A DNA stretch of 64,000 nt, taken from positions 1-64,000 of the forward strand of contig NZ_JACBJQ010000005.1 of NCBI RefSeq assembly GCF_013404075.1, written 5' to 3'. Shown here in pieces: positions 17,137 through 26,198 of this stretch; the first letter of the stretch is position 1; each line of letters opens with the position of its first letter. The position numbers and the translations under genes are program-made. The stretch comes from Mycolicibacterium vinylchloridicum. GTDB lineage: Bacteria > Actinomycetota > Actinomycetes > Mycobacteriales > Mycobacteriaceae. Under the pieces are notes generated by a model that was not told where the DNA came from, ran no database searches, and saw nothing but the letters and a program-made list of their open reading frames with translations.

Positions 17137-18470
17137 CCGCGCCGCAGAGCCGCGAGCAGTTCCCGCGCGGCACGCTCACCGGCGGTCGTCGCAGTGTTGA
17201 CGTTGCCCGAGGAGTTGTACGAACCCGCAAGGTGGATGCGGCTGTGCCGATCTCGGCTGGCGTGGAATGCGCCGAGCTTCTTGTAGAGACCGGGATGGCT
17301 GTAGACCAGAACCGGATACCAGCGGTTGACGCGGCTGAACTCGATGTCTGCACCCAGCCCCGGCAGCGCCTTCTCCGCCTCGCGCAGCGCGTCGGCGACG
17401 ATGTCCTCGTCGGTGGCGTCCATGTGGTCGATCGCCCACTGGTTCATCATGAACAGGGAGACCAGTCCCTTCCCGTCCGGTGCGCGGCCGGCAACCTTGT
17501 TGTGCTCGAGGATGATCGCGAACAGCCCTTCGGATACCGGCCGGGGCACGACGATGAACGATGCCGCGCAATCGGGAAGGTGGCTGAGCGCCAGGTTGAT
17601 CGACATGGTCGACGTGTAGTTGAGCTTGCGCAGGAAGTCGGCCCGATCCGGGTCGAGCTGGGGGAGCAGGTCGGGGACCTCGTTTCCCATGCTGGAGACG
17701 ATTGCCCCGGCGCCGGTCTCGGTGTGAACCCCGCGGGCGTCCTCGTAGGTGATGGTCACCCCGTCGTCGTCCTCGACGACCGTGCGCACCCGGGTGTTCA
17801 GTCGTACGTCGGACAGCTTGTCCGCCAGGCGTTGTGGGAATGAGGAATAGCCGTCGCGAAAGGCGAACAGCCTCGTGCCGAGCACCTTCTGCCAGAGGAA
17901 GAAGAACTCCACGACCGAGATGACGTCGCCGGGGACGCCAGCCCCGCCGCGCACGGTCGGCTCGATCAGATAGTCGTAGAGTTCGCCGTCCAGCCCGCGG
18001 CGACGGCAGTAATCCTCGGGCGTCTCGACGTCGTAGTCGGCGGCAATCGAAAGATCTTCGTAGCTCAGTAACTTGCGCAGCCGGAAGGAGTCCAGGGCAA
18101 GCTTGGCGACCTTCACCTTCGAGCGCAGCGATAGCAGCTTGGTACGCGCCGCGTCGAGAATCAGGTGGTTGGACCGCATCAGATGCAGCTCGTCGCCCCG
18201 CATGAAGCCCATCAGGGAGTTGGCCGGTACCAGATCGTTGGTCATTCCGATGTCGCGGACCAGACCCATCACGCTGTCGTAGGCCTCGGGCAGGATCGTG
18301 GTGCCGGCCTCCATCAGGAAGCCGTCGCGCCGGACCGACAACAGTTGCCCGCCAACGCGGTCGCGGGATTCGAAGACCACCACATCGCGGCCGGCCTCGC
18401 GCAGCCGCCATGCGGCGGCCAGCCCGGAGGGCCCGGCTCCGACTACGAAAATTCTCGAACGGTCGTTCAC
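17133..18470 (-). CDS. CrtI/HemY-like FAD-dependent amine-oxidase-fold oxidoreductase
   Basis: 445 residues. The FAD-binding N-terminus is [20 protein letters not shown] with [17 protein letters not shown], followed by the substrate domain [18 protein letters not shown]. The C-terminal FAD contact is [22 protein letters not shown]. It is closer to protoporphyrinogen oxidase/amine oxidase proteins than to the PYROXD2 type at 14553. The start is GTG 18470. It heads a three-gene minus operon and is divergent from a TetR gene 78 bp away, with a perfect dyad at 18493-18510 between them, so that TetR probably controls it. Confidence 0.87.
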   Translation of the reverse strand: MNDRSRIFVVGAGPSGLAAAWRLREAGRDVVVFESRDRVGGQLLSVRRDGFLMEAGTTILPEAYDSVMGLVRDIGMTNDLVPANSLMGFMRGDELHLMRSNHLILDAARTKLLSLRSKVKVAKLALDSFRLRKLLSYEDLSIAADYDVETPEDYCRRRGLDGELYDYLIEPTVRGGAGVPGDVISVVEFFFLWQKVLGTRLFAFRDGYSSFPQRLADKLSDVRLNTRVRTVVEDDDGVTITYEDARGVHTETGAGAIVSSMGNEVPDLLPQLDPDRADFLRKLNYTSTMSINLALSHLPDCAASFIVVPRPVSEGLFAIILEHNKVAGRAPDGKGLVSLFMMNQWAIDHMDATDEDIVADALREAEKALPGLGADIEFSRVNRWYPVLVYSHPGLYKKLGAFHASRDRHSRIHLAGSYNSSGNVNTATTAGERAARELLAALRRG

Positions 18471-18492
18471 GGTAGTACCGTATCGGACACCG

Positions 18493-18510
18493 TGTATGAC
18501 AGTCCATACA
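18493..18510. promoter_or_regulatory. Candidate TetR operator dyad
   Basis: TGTATG-ACAGTC-CATACA has perfect 6-bp arms around 6 nt. It lies 22 bp upstream of the FAD oxidoreductase start (18470, minus) and 38 bp upstream of the TetR start (18549, plus). This is a natural site for one repressor to shut off both divergent transcripts. Confidence 0.6.
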
Positions 18511-18548
18511 ATCTGTTCGATTCACCGATAATCAGTACACTGACTCCC

Positions 18549-19184
18549 GTGGAACCCGCCCCGCCTCGCCCGCTGCAGCTGTCGCACGCACAGCGGCGCG
18601 GCATGTTGAGCAGGCATTTCGTCGCTGTCGTCGAGAAGCTGGTCGAGGGTGGCGCGACGTATGCCGATCTGAGCGTCGAGGCGATCATCAAAGCGGGTGG
18701 CATCTCGCGGTCCACGTTCTACGTCTATTTCAATGACAAGGGCGACCTATTGGTCGCGATGGCGGCCGACGTGATCGGGGATCTGGTGTCGACGGGATCC
18801 GCCTGGTGGGACCTGCCCGCCGACGCGACCAAAGCGGATCTTCACGCGGGATTGCGGATCCCGATCGACACCTATCGTGAGCACCGCACGATCCTGGGCA
18901 CGGTCGTCGAGACCGCGGCCTACGACCCGCGGGTGAGAGAACAGCACCAGTCGCTCATCAATCAAGTGGTGCCCGCCCTCGCGGACTACATCGCCCGAGC
19001 ACAGGTTGCCGGCACCGCAGATCCGGAACTGGATGCCGAACGCACTGCGCGATGGCTGGTCTGGATGATCGAGCGCGGCCTCTATCAGCTCGTCGGCACC
19101 GTCGACGACGACGAGGTCAGCCGTGAACTCGACGCGCTCACCGACATCCTCTGGCGGGTCGTGTATCGCCGCACCGCCGACTAG
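18549..19184 (+). CDS. TetR-family repressor
   Basis: 211 residues from the GTG at 18549 (VEPAPPRPLQL). The helix-turn-helix is AIIKAGGISRSTFYVYFNDKGDLL. The C-terminal part (VETAAYDPRVREQ, ARWLVWMIERGLYQL) matches that of the TetR at 50837-51460, so the two are paralogues. It is divergent from the FAD oxidoreductase operon and its stop overlaps the convergent COX IV-like gene by 4 nt. Autoregulation through the dyad at 18493-18510 is likely. Confidence 0.88.
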   Translation: MEPAPPRPLQLSHAQRRGMLSRHFVAVVEKLVEGGATYADLSVEAIIKAGGISRSTFYVYFNDKGDLLVAMAADVIGDLVSTGSAWWDLPADATKADLHAGLRIPIDTYREHRTILGTVVETAAYDPRVREQHQSLINQVVPALADYIARAQVAGTADPELDAERTARWLVWMIERGLYQLVGTVDDDEVSRELDALTDILWRVVYRRTAD

Positions 19185-19456
19185 GGCTTCACCACCACGT
19201 CGAGGATTACCAGCGCGACGAACACCACGAGTACATAACCCTCGAACAGAACCCGCAGAGCCGTCGGTGCAACCCGAACGTCCATGAAATGCAAGCCGAT
19301 CAGACGCACCTTCAGCAGGGCGATCCCGATGATGGCGATCGCGGCCGCCCCGGCGAAATCGGCGCTCTGCTCGATGCCGACGACAAACGACCCGAAGGTC
19401 AACGCCAGCAGCACAGCCCAGACAAAGGTCAATCGACGTGTGGCCGTCATCGTCAC
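19181..19456 (-). CDS. Orphan cytochrome c oxidase subunit IV-like (NorF-like) protein
   Basis: 91 residues with three membrane segments and the prokaryotic COX IV hallmark ALLKVRLIGLHFMDVRVAPTA. Such proteins pair with COX III-like subunits in oxidases or in the NorEF pair of nitric oxide reductase clusters. Here no catalytic subunit I or II exists nearby. Its ATG overlaps the stop of the COX III-like gene (ATGA). It is the last gene of a four-gene operon headed by a CrtI-like flavoprotein; the second such module is at 41115-44411. The role is probably a membrane partner of the flavoenzyme, not respiration; that is inference. Confidence 0.82.
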   Translation of the reverse strand: MTMTATRRLTFVWAVLLALTFGSFVVGIEQSADFAGAAAIAIIGIALLKVRLIGLHFMDVRVAPTALRVLFEGYVLVVFVALVILDVVVKP

Positions 19457-20046
19457 CTCACCAGGTAGAAGAGCGCGAACAGAACCACCCAGAGCAGATC
19501 GACCATGTGCCAGAAGATTCCACCGGTTTCACACAGCCGCTGCTGCTTGCCGTCGAGAGTGGGCCGACGCGTCAGGGCGATGAGTCGCCCGAGAATCGCC
19601 ACACCGATCAGCACGTGCATCAGATGGATGCCCGTGAATACGAAGTAGTAGGAGAAGTATTCACCACTGCCGACGCCCTTGCCCGCGCTGAACAGCTGCG
19701 TCCACTCGATGGCTTTGACGGCGACGAAGCCGGCGCCACATCCGAGCGCACCGATGAACAGCCGGGTGGCATCCTGATGCCGACCGCCGAGCACCCGCTG
19801 CACACCGATGGCGACGAGCAATGAACTGCTCAGCAGCAGAACAGTGTTCACGGTGCCCAGTGCGACGTGAAGCTCGGAGTGCCCTGCGGCGAAGGATTGT
19901 GGGTTCTTGCCCCGCGAGTACATGAAGGTCGCAAAGAACAGCGCGAACACCGTCATGTCGCCGAGGACGAAGACCCAGATGCCTTCCTCGCCGGGAATGC
20001 GGCGCTCGGTCGTCCGGGCCGGTTCGACGTCGTCCAGCACAGTCAT
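19453..20046 (-). CDS. Orphan cytochrome c oxidase subunit III-like (NorE-like) protein
   Basis: 197 residues, five hydrophobic segments, with the COX III/NorE motifs RIPGEEGIWVFVLGDM, YFVFTGIHLMHVLIG and FWHMVDLLWVVLFALFYL. COX III binds lipid and stabilises the oxidase core; NorE-like orphans are less understood. It overlaps its neighbours on both sides by 4 nt (ATGA), giving the fixed order FAD oxidoreductase, small membrane protein, COX III-like, COX IV-like. No heme-copper subunit I is encoded in the window. Confidence 0.85.
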   Translation of the reverse strand: MTVLDDVEPARTTERRIPGEEGIWVFVLGDMTVFALFFATFMYSRGKNPQSFAAGHSELHVALGTVNTVLLLSSSLLVAIGVQRVLGGRHQDATRLFIGALGCGAGFVAVKAIEWTQLFSAGKGVGSGEYFSYYFVFTGIHLMHVLIGVAILGRLIALTRRPTLDGKQQRLCETGGIFWHMVDLLWVVLFALFYLVR

Positions 20047-20753
20047 GACGTCAATACGCCCTCAGCCGTGTGGGTTTCGTCGTCACTCGGCGCGGTGACC
20101 CACAGCTGCCACGACATGACCAGGAACCACACCCCGAAGAACACCGCAACCAGCCAGAAGGCCAGCAGCCCGTTCCACGCGAAGACGCCGTCCTTGAACA
20201 GCACCACCAGCCCGCCGGCGGCGAAGATGAAGGCGCACCACACGTTGAAGTAGCCCAGCCACCGTGGCCAGATCATGGTCTTGGCGCCGAAGATCGCGAA
20301 TCCGATGACCAGACACTGGATAGTGGCTGCCGGCCAGTTCATCACGAACGGCAGCCACCCCAGATCGTTGAGCGCCTGGGTGATCTCGGGATCGCGTTCC
20401 GGACGGTAGGACGCGGCGGCGAAGGCGAATGTCGGCATGAGAATGGCGACCACCGCAAGACCGGTGCCGACCAGTTGGGTGTAGGCCAGTGCGGAATATC
20501 GGCTGCCTTCCATCTGCCGGATGCGGACCGCCATCAGAGCGCCGAAGGGTGCCTGTAATCCCGCTGCTGCCAGCATGATCACCAGCCCCACCCGTTTGAG
20601 GCCGGTGTTGGTCGACCAGAACTGCGCCACCTGGTCTGCCGTGCGCAGCGGTGACATCGGCGGTAGCAGCCCGATCATGATGATCGACGGGAACAGCAAC
20701 AGGACGAATGCCGCACCGCAGATCGCCATGGTGCGTTGAATCTCGCGCGTCAT
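20043..20753 (-). CDS. PRW/GPFAWNG-family membrane protein, copy 1
   Basis: 236 residues with about six hydrophobic segments. It is the most divergent of nine related proteins: LLPPMSPLRTADQVAQFW, YRPERDPEITQALNDLGWL, WPRWLGYFNVW and DGVFAWNG. Its ATG overlaps the FAD oxidoreductase stop and its own stop overlaps the COX III-like start, so it is an integral part of the module. The family has no function known to me. A loop rich in Arg, Glu and Asn between hydrophobic segments could bind a ligand. Confidence 0.7.
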   Translation of the reverse strand: MTREIQRTMAICGAAFVLLLFPSIIMIGLLPPMSPLRTADQVAQFWSTNTGLKRVGLVIMLAAAGLQAPFGALMAVRIRQMEGSRYSALAYTQLVGTGLAVVAILMPTFAFAAASYRPERDPEITQALNDLGWLPFVMNWPAATIQCLVIGFAIFGAKTMIWPRWLGYFNVWCAFIFAAGGLVVLFKDGVFAWNGLLAFWLVAVFFGVWFLVMSWQLWVTAPSDDETHTAEGVLTS

Positions 20754-22462
20754 CGGCCCGGGAAGGGGTCGTTGGGCCCGCTCGTGTAGGGGTTCTCGGT
20801 GAGCGCAGCGCGCCGGCGTTCCCGGCGCAGTCGGTCTTTGAGAGCACCGAGGCGTCCGCCCTGATCCTCCAGCCGGAACTGCTTGAGCATGGTGCGCGCG
20901 GCGTTCTGGCCCGGCATACCGCTGATCCCGGCGACCGGGTGGGTGCCTGACCCGGTCAGGAACAGCCCTTCGACCGGCGTGCGGTAGCCGGCGAATCCGC
21001 TCACCGGCTTGTTGGGCCCGAATCGGCTGATCGTCGGATCGACGTGGTAGACCGAACCGTCGATCGCCCAGAACCGTTCTTCGATATCGGGCAGCACCAG
21101 CGGACGCACCGCGACCTGCAGATCTTCGACGCCCTTGTAGTACTGGTCGGCGTCTTTGATGATGCTGTCGGTGATCTTCTTGCGCGCCACGTCCCAGCCC
21201 TCTTCGGGGAACGACGGGGTCAGCCCGGTCCAGAACCACCACAAATCCTTGCCCGGCGGCGACATCGAGGGATCGAACGCGTTGGTCACCTGTGCCAAAC
21301 CGGGGATCGCGTCGGGCACCTGGCCGCGGACGCAGGCCTTGGCGGCTTCCTTGGCCTGTTCGTAGGTGTGGTAGCAGTTGCAGGCCAGCCTAAGGTCGAT
21401 GCCGTCGCCACGCCACTTCTCGTGCTTGGACATGTCGACTCGTCCCGATAGCGCGACATTGACTTTGGCGTCTGCGATACCGCGCTTGCGGGTCGGGATG
21501 TGATCGGCGGCGACCTGCTTCTTGTGCTCGAGAATTCCGCGGGGGAGCAGCCGGGTCAGCGTGGTCTTGGGGCTGCAGGCGGTCAAAACTCCACGGCGGG
21601 CCCGGATCTCGCTGCCGCCACGGACGCGGACACCGACGCAGCGGTTGGACTCGACGATGAGTTCCTCGACCGGCGAGCTGGTGATGATGTCGCCGCCGTT
21701 GTCCTTGATGACCCCGATCAGCGCCTTCGGCAGTGAGCCGGTTCCGCCGTGGAACATCGCAACGCCGTACTTGGACAGCACGCCCAGGTAAATCAGCGAC
21801 CAGCCGGACAGGTCGGCGTCGAAGGGCATGAACGGCAGCGACGTCAGTAACGGCGCGCGGATCATGTCGTGCTCGAAGCTCTCTTCGACCGCTTCGGTCT
21901 GGGAACTGGCCATCCAGCGCCCGATCGCGCTGAGTTGCTTGCGATTCTTCGCAACGCCTTTGGCGGCCTTCAGAATTGCCGAGATATCGGGTGTCACGAC
22001 ATTGGTCTGCATCATCGGCAGGCCGATTTCCACGGCTGCGTCGATCACTTCGTACAGTTCGAGCAGCGCGCGAGCATCCTTGCGGGAGAAGTGCTCGAGC
22101 TCCGAGGCGGTCTTGCGCGGATCGCGCCAGAGCCCCAGTGAACTCCCGTCGGCGGCGAGCTGGAAGTGCGCGGGATCGATGACCGTCTGGCGCAGGCCGT
22201 AGCGGGTCGACAGTTCCAGGTCGTCGTTGATGGTGGTGGTACGAAACAGCGACGCCTGGATGGAGGCCTCGTTGATGGTGTATTCCGGTGCTTCCGGTGC
22301 GAAGGAGTTCGTCGACGTCATCCCGCCGGCGGTGGCCGCCGCCTCGACGACGAGGACGTTGAGCCCCGCCTTGGCCAGGTAGGCCGCCGCGACGAGACCG
22401 TTGTGCCCGGAGCCGACGACGACGACATCGGCTTCACGTGGGGGCTGGGCAGTTTGGGACAT
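20750..22462 (-). CDS. PYROXD2/CrtI-like FAD-dependent oxidoreductase
   Basis: 570 residues. The N-terminal FAD fold is VVVVGSGHNGLVAAAYLAKAG with VLVVEAAATAGGMTSTN. The C-terminal FAD contact is YRTPVEGLFLTGSGTHPVAG. A charged C-terminal extension of about 40 residues (RRERRRAALTENPY) distinguishes it from its paralogues at 14553 and 41115. It heads the COX III/IV-like operon and sits 92 bp downstream of the type B membrane protein gene on the same strand, so all five genes may be cotranscribed. It probably desaturates or oxidises a hydrophobic substrate. Confidence 0.88.
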   Translation of the reverse strand: MSQTAQPPREADVVVVGSGHNGLVAAAYLAKAGLNVLVVEAAATAGGMTSTNSFAPEAPEYTINEASIQASLFRTTTINDDLELSTRYGLRQTVIDPAHFQLAADGSSLGLWRDPRKTASELEHFSRKDARALLELYEVIDAAVEIGLPMMQTNVVTPDISAILKAAKGVAKNRKQLSAIGRWMASSQTEAVEESFEHDMIRAPLLTSLPFMPFDADLSGWSLIYLGVLSKYGVAMFHGGTGSLPKALIGVIKDNGGDIITSSPVEELIVESNRCVGVRVRGGSEIRARRGVLTACSPKTTLTRLLPRGILEHKKQVAADHIPTRKRGIADAKVNVALSGRVDMSKHEKWRGDGIDLRLACNCYHTYEQAKEAAKACVRGQVPDAIPGLAQVTNAFDPSMSPPGKDLWWFWTGLTPSFPEEGWDVARKKITDSIIKDADQYYKGVEDLQVAVRPLVLPDIEERFWAIDGSVYHVDPTISRFGPNKPVSGFAGYRTPVEGLFLTGSGTHPVAGISGMPGQNAARTMLKQFRLEDQGGRLGALKDRLRRERRRAALTENPYTSGPNDPFPGR

Positions 22463-22554
22463 GACAAGAACCTCATCGAGTGTAAGTGGGAACGAACGGA
22501 AGGCGATGGGCCGGAACCGGTTTGCACTCGGAACCGGCCCACCGTCTCCGCGGG

Positions 22555-23589
22555 TCAGAGCGTGGCGGCCGGTTGGCGGTTCTGCTGGCCACCGTTCATG
22601 ATGATGGTCGGCCCGACCACGATCGCCTGAGCAGGATCCTCGGGATCGACCGCGATTCCGTCACCGGGCTTGACGCCACCTTCCTCGCACATTTTGCGCC
22701 ACAGGTTCTGGCGGCCGGTGCGGGTCGGGATGAACTTGCCGTAGGCGAACACCCGCCAGAAGGTCCACTTCGGAGCAGGCTGCGAATTCGGCCGGCCGAC
22801 AAGGCGATGCAGCACGAACATCCAGCCCACCATCATCGCCATCATCACGGCGGCGCCGATCCAGCGCACCGCGGTCGGCAGCGTGGAATTGTGGATCAGG
22901 ATGTGCGGCCAGCCCACACCGAAGTAGGCGACCATCATGCCGAATGGAGCCACCAGTAGCAGCCAGAGCTTGTGCGCGCCTTTGAGTCTCGGGACGGCGT
23001 AGGCGAGGATGGCGCCGATCGTGACGAACGAACCACCGTTGATGAAGCCCCACCAGTACGGGAAGTTCAGGAAGCTGAACGGCTGCACACCGTAGTAGAG
23101 GTAGGTGCCCAGGTTGATGCCCGCGGTCTCCATGACGGCGTCGGTGACGATTCCCATCCCCAGCAGCATCACGAAGTGGCTGGCGTGGGCGCCGTTGCGG
23201 ATCACGAAGTAGCAGAAATAGGCTTCCAGCCCCAGGAACGCCACGTAGCACGGCGGGATCAGCAGGGGCACGGTGATGCCGAAGTTGGTGAACGCCGGCA
23301 TGAGGTTGTTGGCCCAATGCAGATGGCCGAGCAGGTCGAGCATCGGCTCGAGCAAGCTGCAGATCAGCCCACTGGCCATCACGATCAGCGGGATGTAGTT
23401 GCGGCTCTTCACTGCGGCCCGGATGGCCCAGGGCAGGGCGAAGACGACGACCAGGGCGCCGGCGATCAGGAAGAAGGCGATCTCCGCGCCCAGGCTGACG
23501 CTGAAATCACCGGGGGCCGGCTGGATATTGGGCGGCCAGCCCTGGCCCTGCACCAGGGGTGACCAACTCAGGCTCAACGTGGGACTCAT
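22555..23589 (-). CDS. Polytopic membrane protein, type B, with C-terminal extension
   Basis: 344 residues, about seven membrane segments. It carries ASGLICSLLEPMLDLLG, ending in the Glu-Pro-x-x-Asp-type signature, then CYVAFLGLEAYFCYF and LGTYLYYGVQPFSFLNFPYWW. A hydrophilic C-terminal region of about 60 residues (WTFWRVFAYGKFIPTRTGRQ) is longer than in the other type B proteins. An AAGGAGAGG site precedes the ATG. A TetR gene is divergent 210 bp away with a TGTCTAGACA palindrome between. It is probably cotranscribed with the FAD oxidoreductase downstream. Confidence 0.6.
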   Translation of the reverse strand: MSPTLSLSWSPLVQGQGWPPNIQPAPGDFSVSLGAEIAFFLIAGALVVVFALPWAIRAAVKSRNYIPLIVMASGLICSLLEPMLDLLGHLHWANNLMPAFTNFGITVPLLIPPCYVAFLGLEAYFCYFVIRNGAHASHFVMLLGMGIVTDAVMETAGINLGTYLYYGVQPFSFLNFPYWWGFINGGSFVTIGAILAYAVPRLKGAHKLWLLLVAPFGMMVAYFGVGWPHILIHNSTLPTAVRWIGAAVMMAMMVGWMFVLHRLVGRPNSQPAPKWTFWRVFAYGKFIPTRTGRQNLWRKMCEEGGVKPGDGIAVDPEDPAQAIVVGPTIIMNGGQQNRQPAATL

Positions 23590-23706
23590 CGATTCGGCCT
23601 CTCCTTATGATCGGGTGCCCGCATGCCCGCTCCACCTGCGGTTTCTCCGCGGCGAGCGGCGCGGCGCCGCCGTCTGGCGACTGTGGACCAGCTCACACTA
23701 ACATCG

Positions 23707-23716
23707 TGTCTAGACA
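23707..23716. promoter_or_regulatory. Candidate TetR operator core
   Basis: TGTCTAGACA is a perfect 10-bp palindrome in an AT-enriched patch (23700-23760), between the minus-strand type B membrane-protein gene (start 23589) and the TetR gene (start 23800). Flanking ACAT and GTGT are near-symmetric, which may extend the site. Confidence 0.45.
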
Positions 23717-23799
23717 ATGTGTATACCCTGTTTGAAATTGGATTAAATTTCTCGAACGCGCCGCCTGGAGCGGCGCCGGGCGACGGTAAGGTGGCTGCG

Positions 23800-24426
23800 A
23801 TGACAGAGGCGACGCGTCGACCGCGATCGGTCGACCTCAACGGGGTGCCGCCGGTCGATGCCATCTACGCGGCGACGGCCCGGCTGATGGAACGTGAGCC
23901 GTTCGCCGATATCAGCGTGGCGCAGATCCTCACCGAAGCGGGCATCTCGCGGGCGACGTTCTACTTCTACTTCTCCTCGAAGTTCTCGGTCCTGTCCGGT
24001 CTGCTCGAGGCCGCGATGGAGGACATCTTCGGTACGGTGCAGCCGTTCTTGGAGCGTTCACCCGATGATCCGCCGTCACTGGCGTTGGAGCGCAGTATCC
24101 GTGCGGTGACCCGCGCGTGGCATCGGCACCGTGCGGTGTTGCAGGCGGCCAATCAGCACTGGCACAGTGAGCGGCCGCTGCGTTCGCTCTGGCTCGCGGT
24201 CGTCGAGCGCTTTGTCGCCGCCGGTGCCGTCGAGATCGATAGGGAGCGCGAGGCGGGGCTGATCACGTCGGATCTGCCGAGCCGGACCCTGGCGGCCACC
24301 CTGTTCTGGAGTACCGAGCGGGTGCTGCACATTGCCGGTATGGGCGTCGATCCCGAACTCACCGACGAGGAGGCCATGGTCGGCCCACTCGTCGCGATGT
24401 GGAACGGCACCCTCTACGGCAAGTGA
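23800..24426 (+). CDS. TetR-family repressor
   Basis: 208 residues from ATG 23800, preceded by AAGGTGG. The helix-turn-helix is AQILTEAGISRATFYFYFSSKFSVL, followed by a helical ligand domain with RAWHRHRAVLQAANQHW and WSTERVLHIAGMG, as in EthR-like repressors of flavin monooxygenases. It is divergent from the type B membrane protein/FAD oxidoreductase/COX-like operon, which it probably represses. Its 3' end faces another TetR gene across an inverted repeat (24431-24490). Confidence 0.88.
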   Translation: MTEATRRPRSVDLNGVPPVDAIYAATARLMEREPFADISVAQILTEAGISRATFYFYFSSKFSVLSGLLEAAMEDIFGTVQPFLERSPDDPPSLALERSIRAVTRAWHRHRAVLQAANQHWHSERPLRSLWLAVVERFVAAGAVEIDREREAGLITSDLPSRTLAATLFWSTERVLHIAGMGVDPELTDEEAMVGPLVAMWNGTLYGK

Positions 24427-24430
24427 CCCA

Positions 24431-24490
24431 TTCGAATTTCACGTTTCGCAGGGGAAGTTCGAGTGCAGCGCCGCAAAACGTGAAACTCGA
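24431..24490. terminator. Inverted repeat between convergent TetR genes, likely bidirectional terminator
   Basis: Positions 24431-24450 and 24471-24490 form an imperfect inverted repeat of about 20 bp around a 20-nt loop. The inner arms TTTCACGTTT and AAACGTGAAA match perfectly. It fills the 66-bp gap between two convergent stop codons. The T/A-rich arm ends could help release, but there is no long T-tract. Confidence 0.65.
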
Positions 24491-24492
24491 TG

Positions 24493-25122
24493 TCAGCGGG
24501 GAACGGCGCTGGCCATCGCCAGTGAGGTCATCACGAATCGTTCGATCATCGCCCGCTCCTCGTCCTGGGGGATGTTGCGGCGCAAGATGATCGACGCGTA
24601 GACGGTGTGCAGCCAGTCGGACAGATCCCGATTCGACAAGTCGTCGCGAAGCAGGTGTCGGGCGCGGCCGACATCCAGCCAGGGCTGCCAGAACCGCAAC
24701 CCGCGCTCTACCAGTTCCGGGGACCACAGCGCCTCGTGGGCGGTGATCGGACTGCCGTCGCCGAGGAGCACCGACAACTCGGGGTCGTTGCGCAGGGTTT
24801 CGATGATCTGGACGGACAGTTCGACGAACGATTCGGTGAAGCTTCCGTCCGGAACGCTGGCGCCGGGCGTGGCGGCATCGGCGATCTCGACGATCCGCTC
24901 GATGGCGGCGGCCAGCACCAACTCGCGGCGATCGAAGAACACCTTGTACACCATCTGTCGGCTGTAGCCGGCGCCCCGCGCGACATCCGTCATCGTCACC
25001 GCGCGTACTCCGTTGGTGCGGAACAATTCCCGCGCCGCGGCGACAACACGGCTGCGGGCAGCGGCGCGTGGGACCGGCGTCATGTCAGCGGACTCCTCAG
25101 GTGAAGACGGCGTTGACATCAT
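24493..25122 (-). CDS. TetR-family repressor
   Basis: 209 residues (alternative ATG 13 codons downstream, at MTPVPRAAA). The helix-turn-helix is VTMTDVARGAGYSRQMVYKVFFDRREL. The C-terminal part (YASIILRRNIPQDEERAMIERFV) resembles the group that regulates P450 and lipid genes. It is divergent from the AveC-like gene at 25188 with 65 bp between, so it is probably that unit's repressor. I see only a short CATATATG palindrome in the gap, not a strong operator. Confidence 0.87.
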   Translation of the reverse strand: MMSTPSSPEESADMTPVPRAAARSRVVAAARELFRTNGVRAVTMTDVARGAGYSRQMVYKVFFDRRELVLAAAIERIVEIADAATPGASVPDGSFTESFVELSVQIIETLRNDPELSVLLGDGSPITAHEALWSPELVERGLRFWQPWLDVGRARHLLRDDLSNRDLSDWLHTVYASIILRRNIPQDEERAMIERFVMTSLAMASAVPR

Positions 25123-25187
25123 CGCATATATGGCGTCATTATCACCCTAACGATTACAAAGTGTCCTATTTGTCTACTGGAGGTCGG

Positions 25188-26186
25188 ATGTCGTTGACCA
25201 CGGGCGCCGATGACGCGGTCGCCGAGAAGCCGGCCGTGAATCCACCGCCGCTCGGGCGGCAGGGCCCCGCGACGTTCCTGGCCCTGATCGGCGTCGTCTG
25301 GTTTGCGATCTGCGCCGAAGTCATTGTGCGATGGGTGACTTCGGGTGAGGAGTTCACCCCGGCGCCGAGGATCGGGCCCGATGTCATGGAGGACTGGCGA
25401 CTGATCGCGCTGCGGATCTTCGAGGCGATCAGTCTGGCGGTGATGGCGGCGTTCATCTGGTATTGCGTGGTCAAGCCGCTGCGCCAGACCGGCTCGCTGA
25501 GTCTGGACGGCAAGTTCGTCATCGGCGGCATCATCTGCTTCGTCGCCGATGCCTTCCTCAACGTGCAGCAGTATCTGTTCGCCTGGAACAGCGCGAATGT
25601 CAACCGCGGGGTCTGGGTTCGCTTCCTGCCGTTCCACAATCCGGACGCGCCGAGTCGTTATGCGGAGTCGCTGATCTGGGGACCGCCGATGTACATCTAC
25701 TTCTGTGCCGGCGTGGCCATCGTGGCCTGCCACGAGGCGCAGCGCGTACGCCGCCGGTGGCCGGCCATGTCGAAGTTCCGCTTGTTTGTCTTCATCTTCA
25801 TTTTCGAATTCATCTTCGATTTTGTGGTGGAGAACGTCGTCATCAGGACCACCCACGCGTACGCGTTCGCGAAAACCTATGAGCCCCTGACGCTATGGCC
25901 GGGAGAGGTGCATCAGTTCCCCATCTACGAGTCGGTCCTGGTCGCCTTCGTCGGATGTGTCTTCACGTGGGCGCGGATGGAGGCGCAGGAGCGGCCGGTG
26001 GGGGAGTCGCCGATCGAGCTCGGCGCGGACCGGTGGCGCCCGTCGCTACGTCCGCACGTCCGCAATTTCGCGGTCCTCGGATTCTGCATGGTCACTTTGG
26101 TGTTCGTGTACCACCTGCCGTTCAACTGGCTCGGGCTGATCGGCACGTCGTATGCCGACCTGCCCAGCTACCTGCTGGCCGGCTGA
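25188..26186 (+). CDS. AveC-like ('spirocyclase family') membrane protein (type A)
   Basis: 332 residues, about seven membrane segments, clearly paralogous to 13559-14539. Shared blocks are WYCVVKPLRQ then LSLDGKFVIGG, QYLFAWNSANVNRGVW, SRYAESLIWGPP, HAYAFAKTYEPLTLW, QFPIYESVLVA and FNWLGLIGTSYADLPSY. GGAGG seven bases before ATG 25188 decides the start over upstream in-frame codons. It is followed 12 bp later by a type B protein, so here the two membrane families are encoded as a pair without a flavoenzyme. No catalytic residues are known; conserved acidic residues within hydrophobic segments are candidates. Confidence 0.74.
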   Translation: MSLTTGADDAVAEKPAVNPPPLGRQGPATFLALIGVVWFAICAEVIVRWVTSGEEFTPAPRIGPDVMEDWRLIALRIFEAISLAVMAAFIWYCVVKPLRQTGSLSLDGKFVIGGIICFVADAFLNVQQYLFAWNSANVNRGVWVRFLPFHNPDAPSRYAESLIWGPPMYIYFCAGVAIVACHEAQRVRRRWPAMSKFRLFVFIFIFEFIFDFVVENVVIRTTHAYAFAKTYEPLTLWPGEVHQFPIYESVLVAFVGCVFTWARMEAQERPVGESPIELGADRWRPSLRPHVRNFAVLGFCMVTLVFVYHLPFNWLGLIGTSYADLPSYLLAG

Positions 26187-26198
26187 TCGGAGGTTGTG

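Noticed and set aside
19181..20046. Terminal cytochrome oxidase locus
   Set aside because: Only subunit III- and IV-like genes occur; catalytic subunits I and II are absent here and in the second copy, so respiration is not supported.
13559..26186. Avermectin-like or classical carotenoid biosynthetic cluster
   Set aside because: There is no polyketide synthase, geranylgeranyl synthase or phytoene synthase in the window. Family resemblance of single proteins does not establish either pathway.
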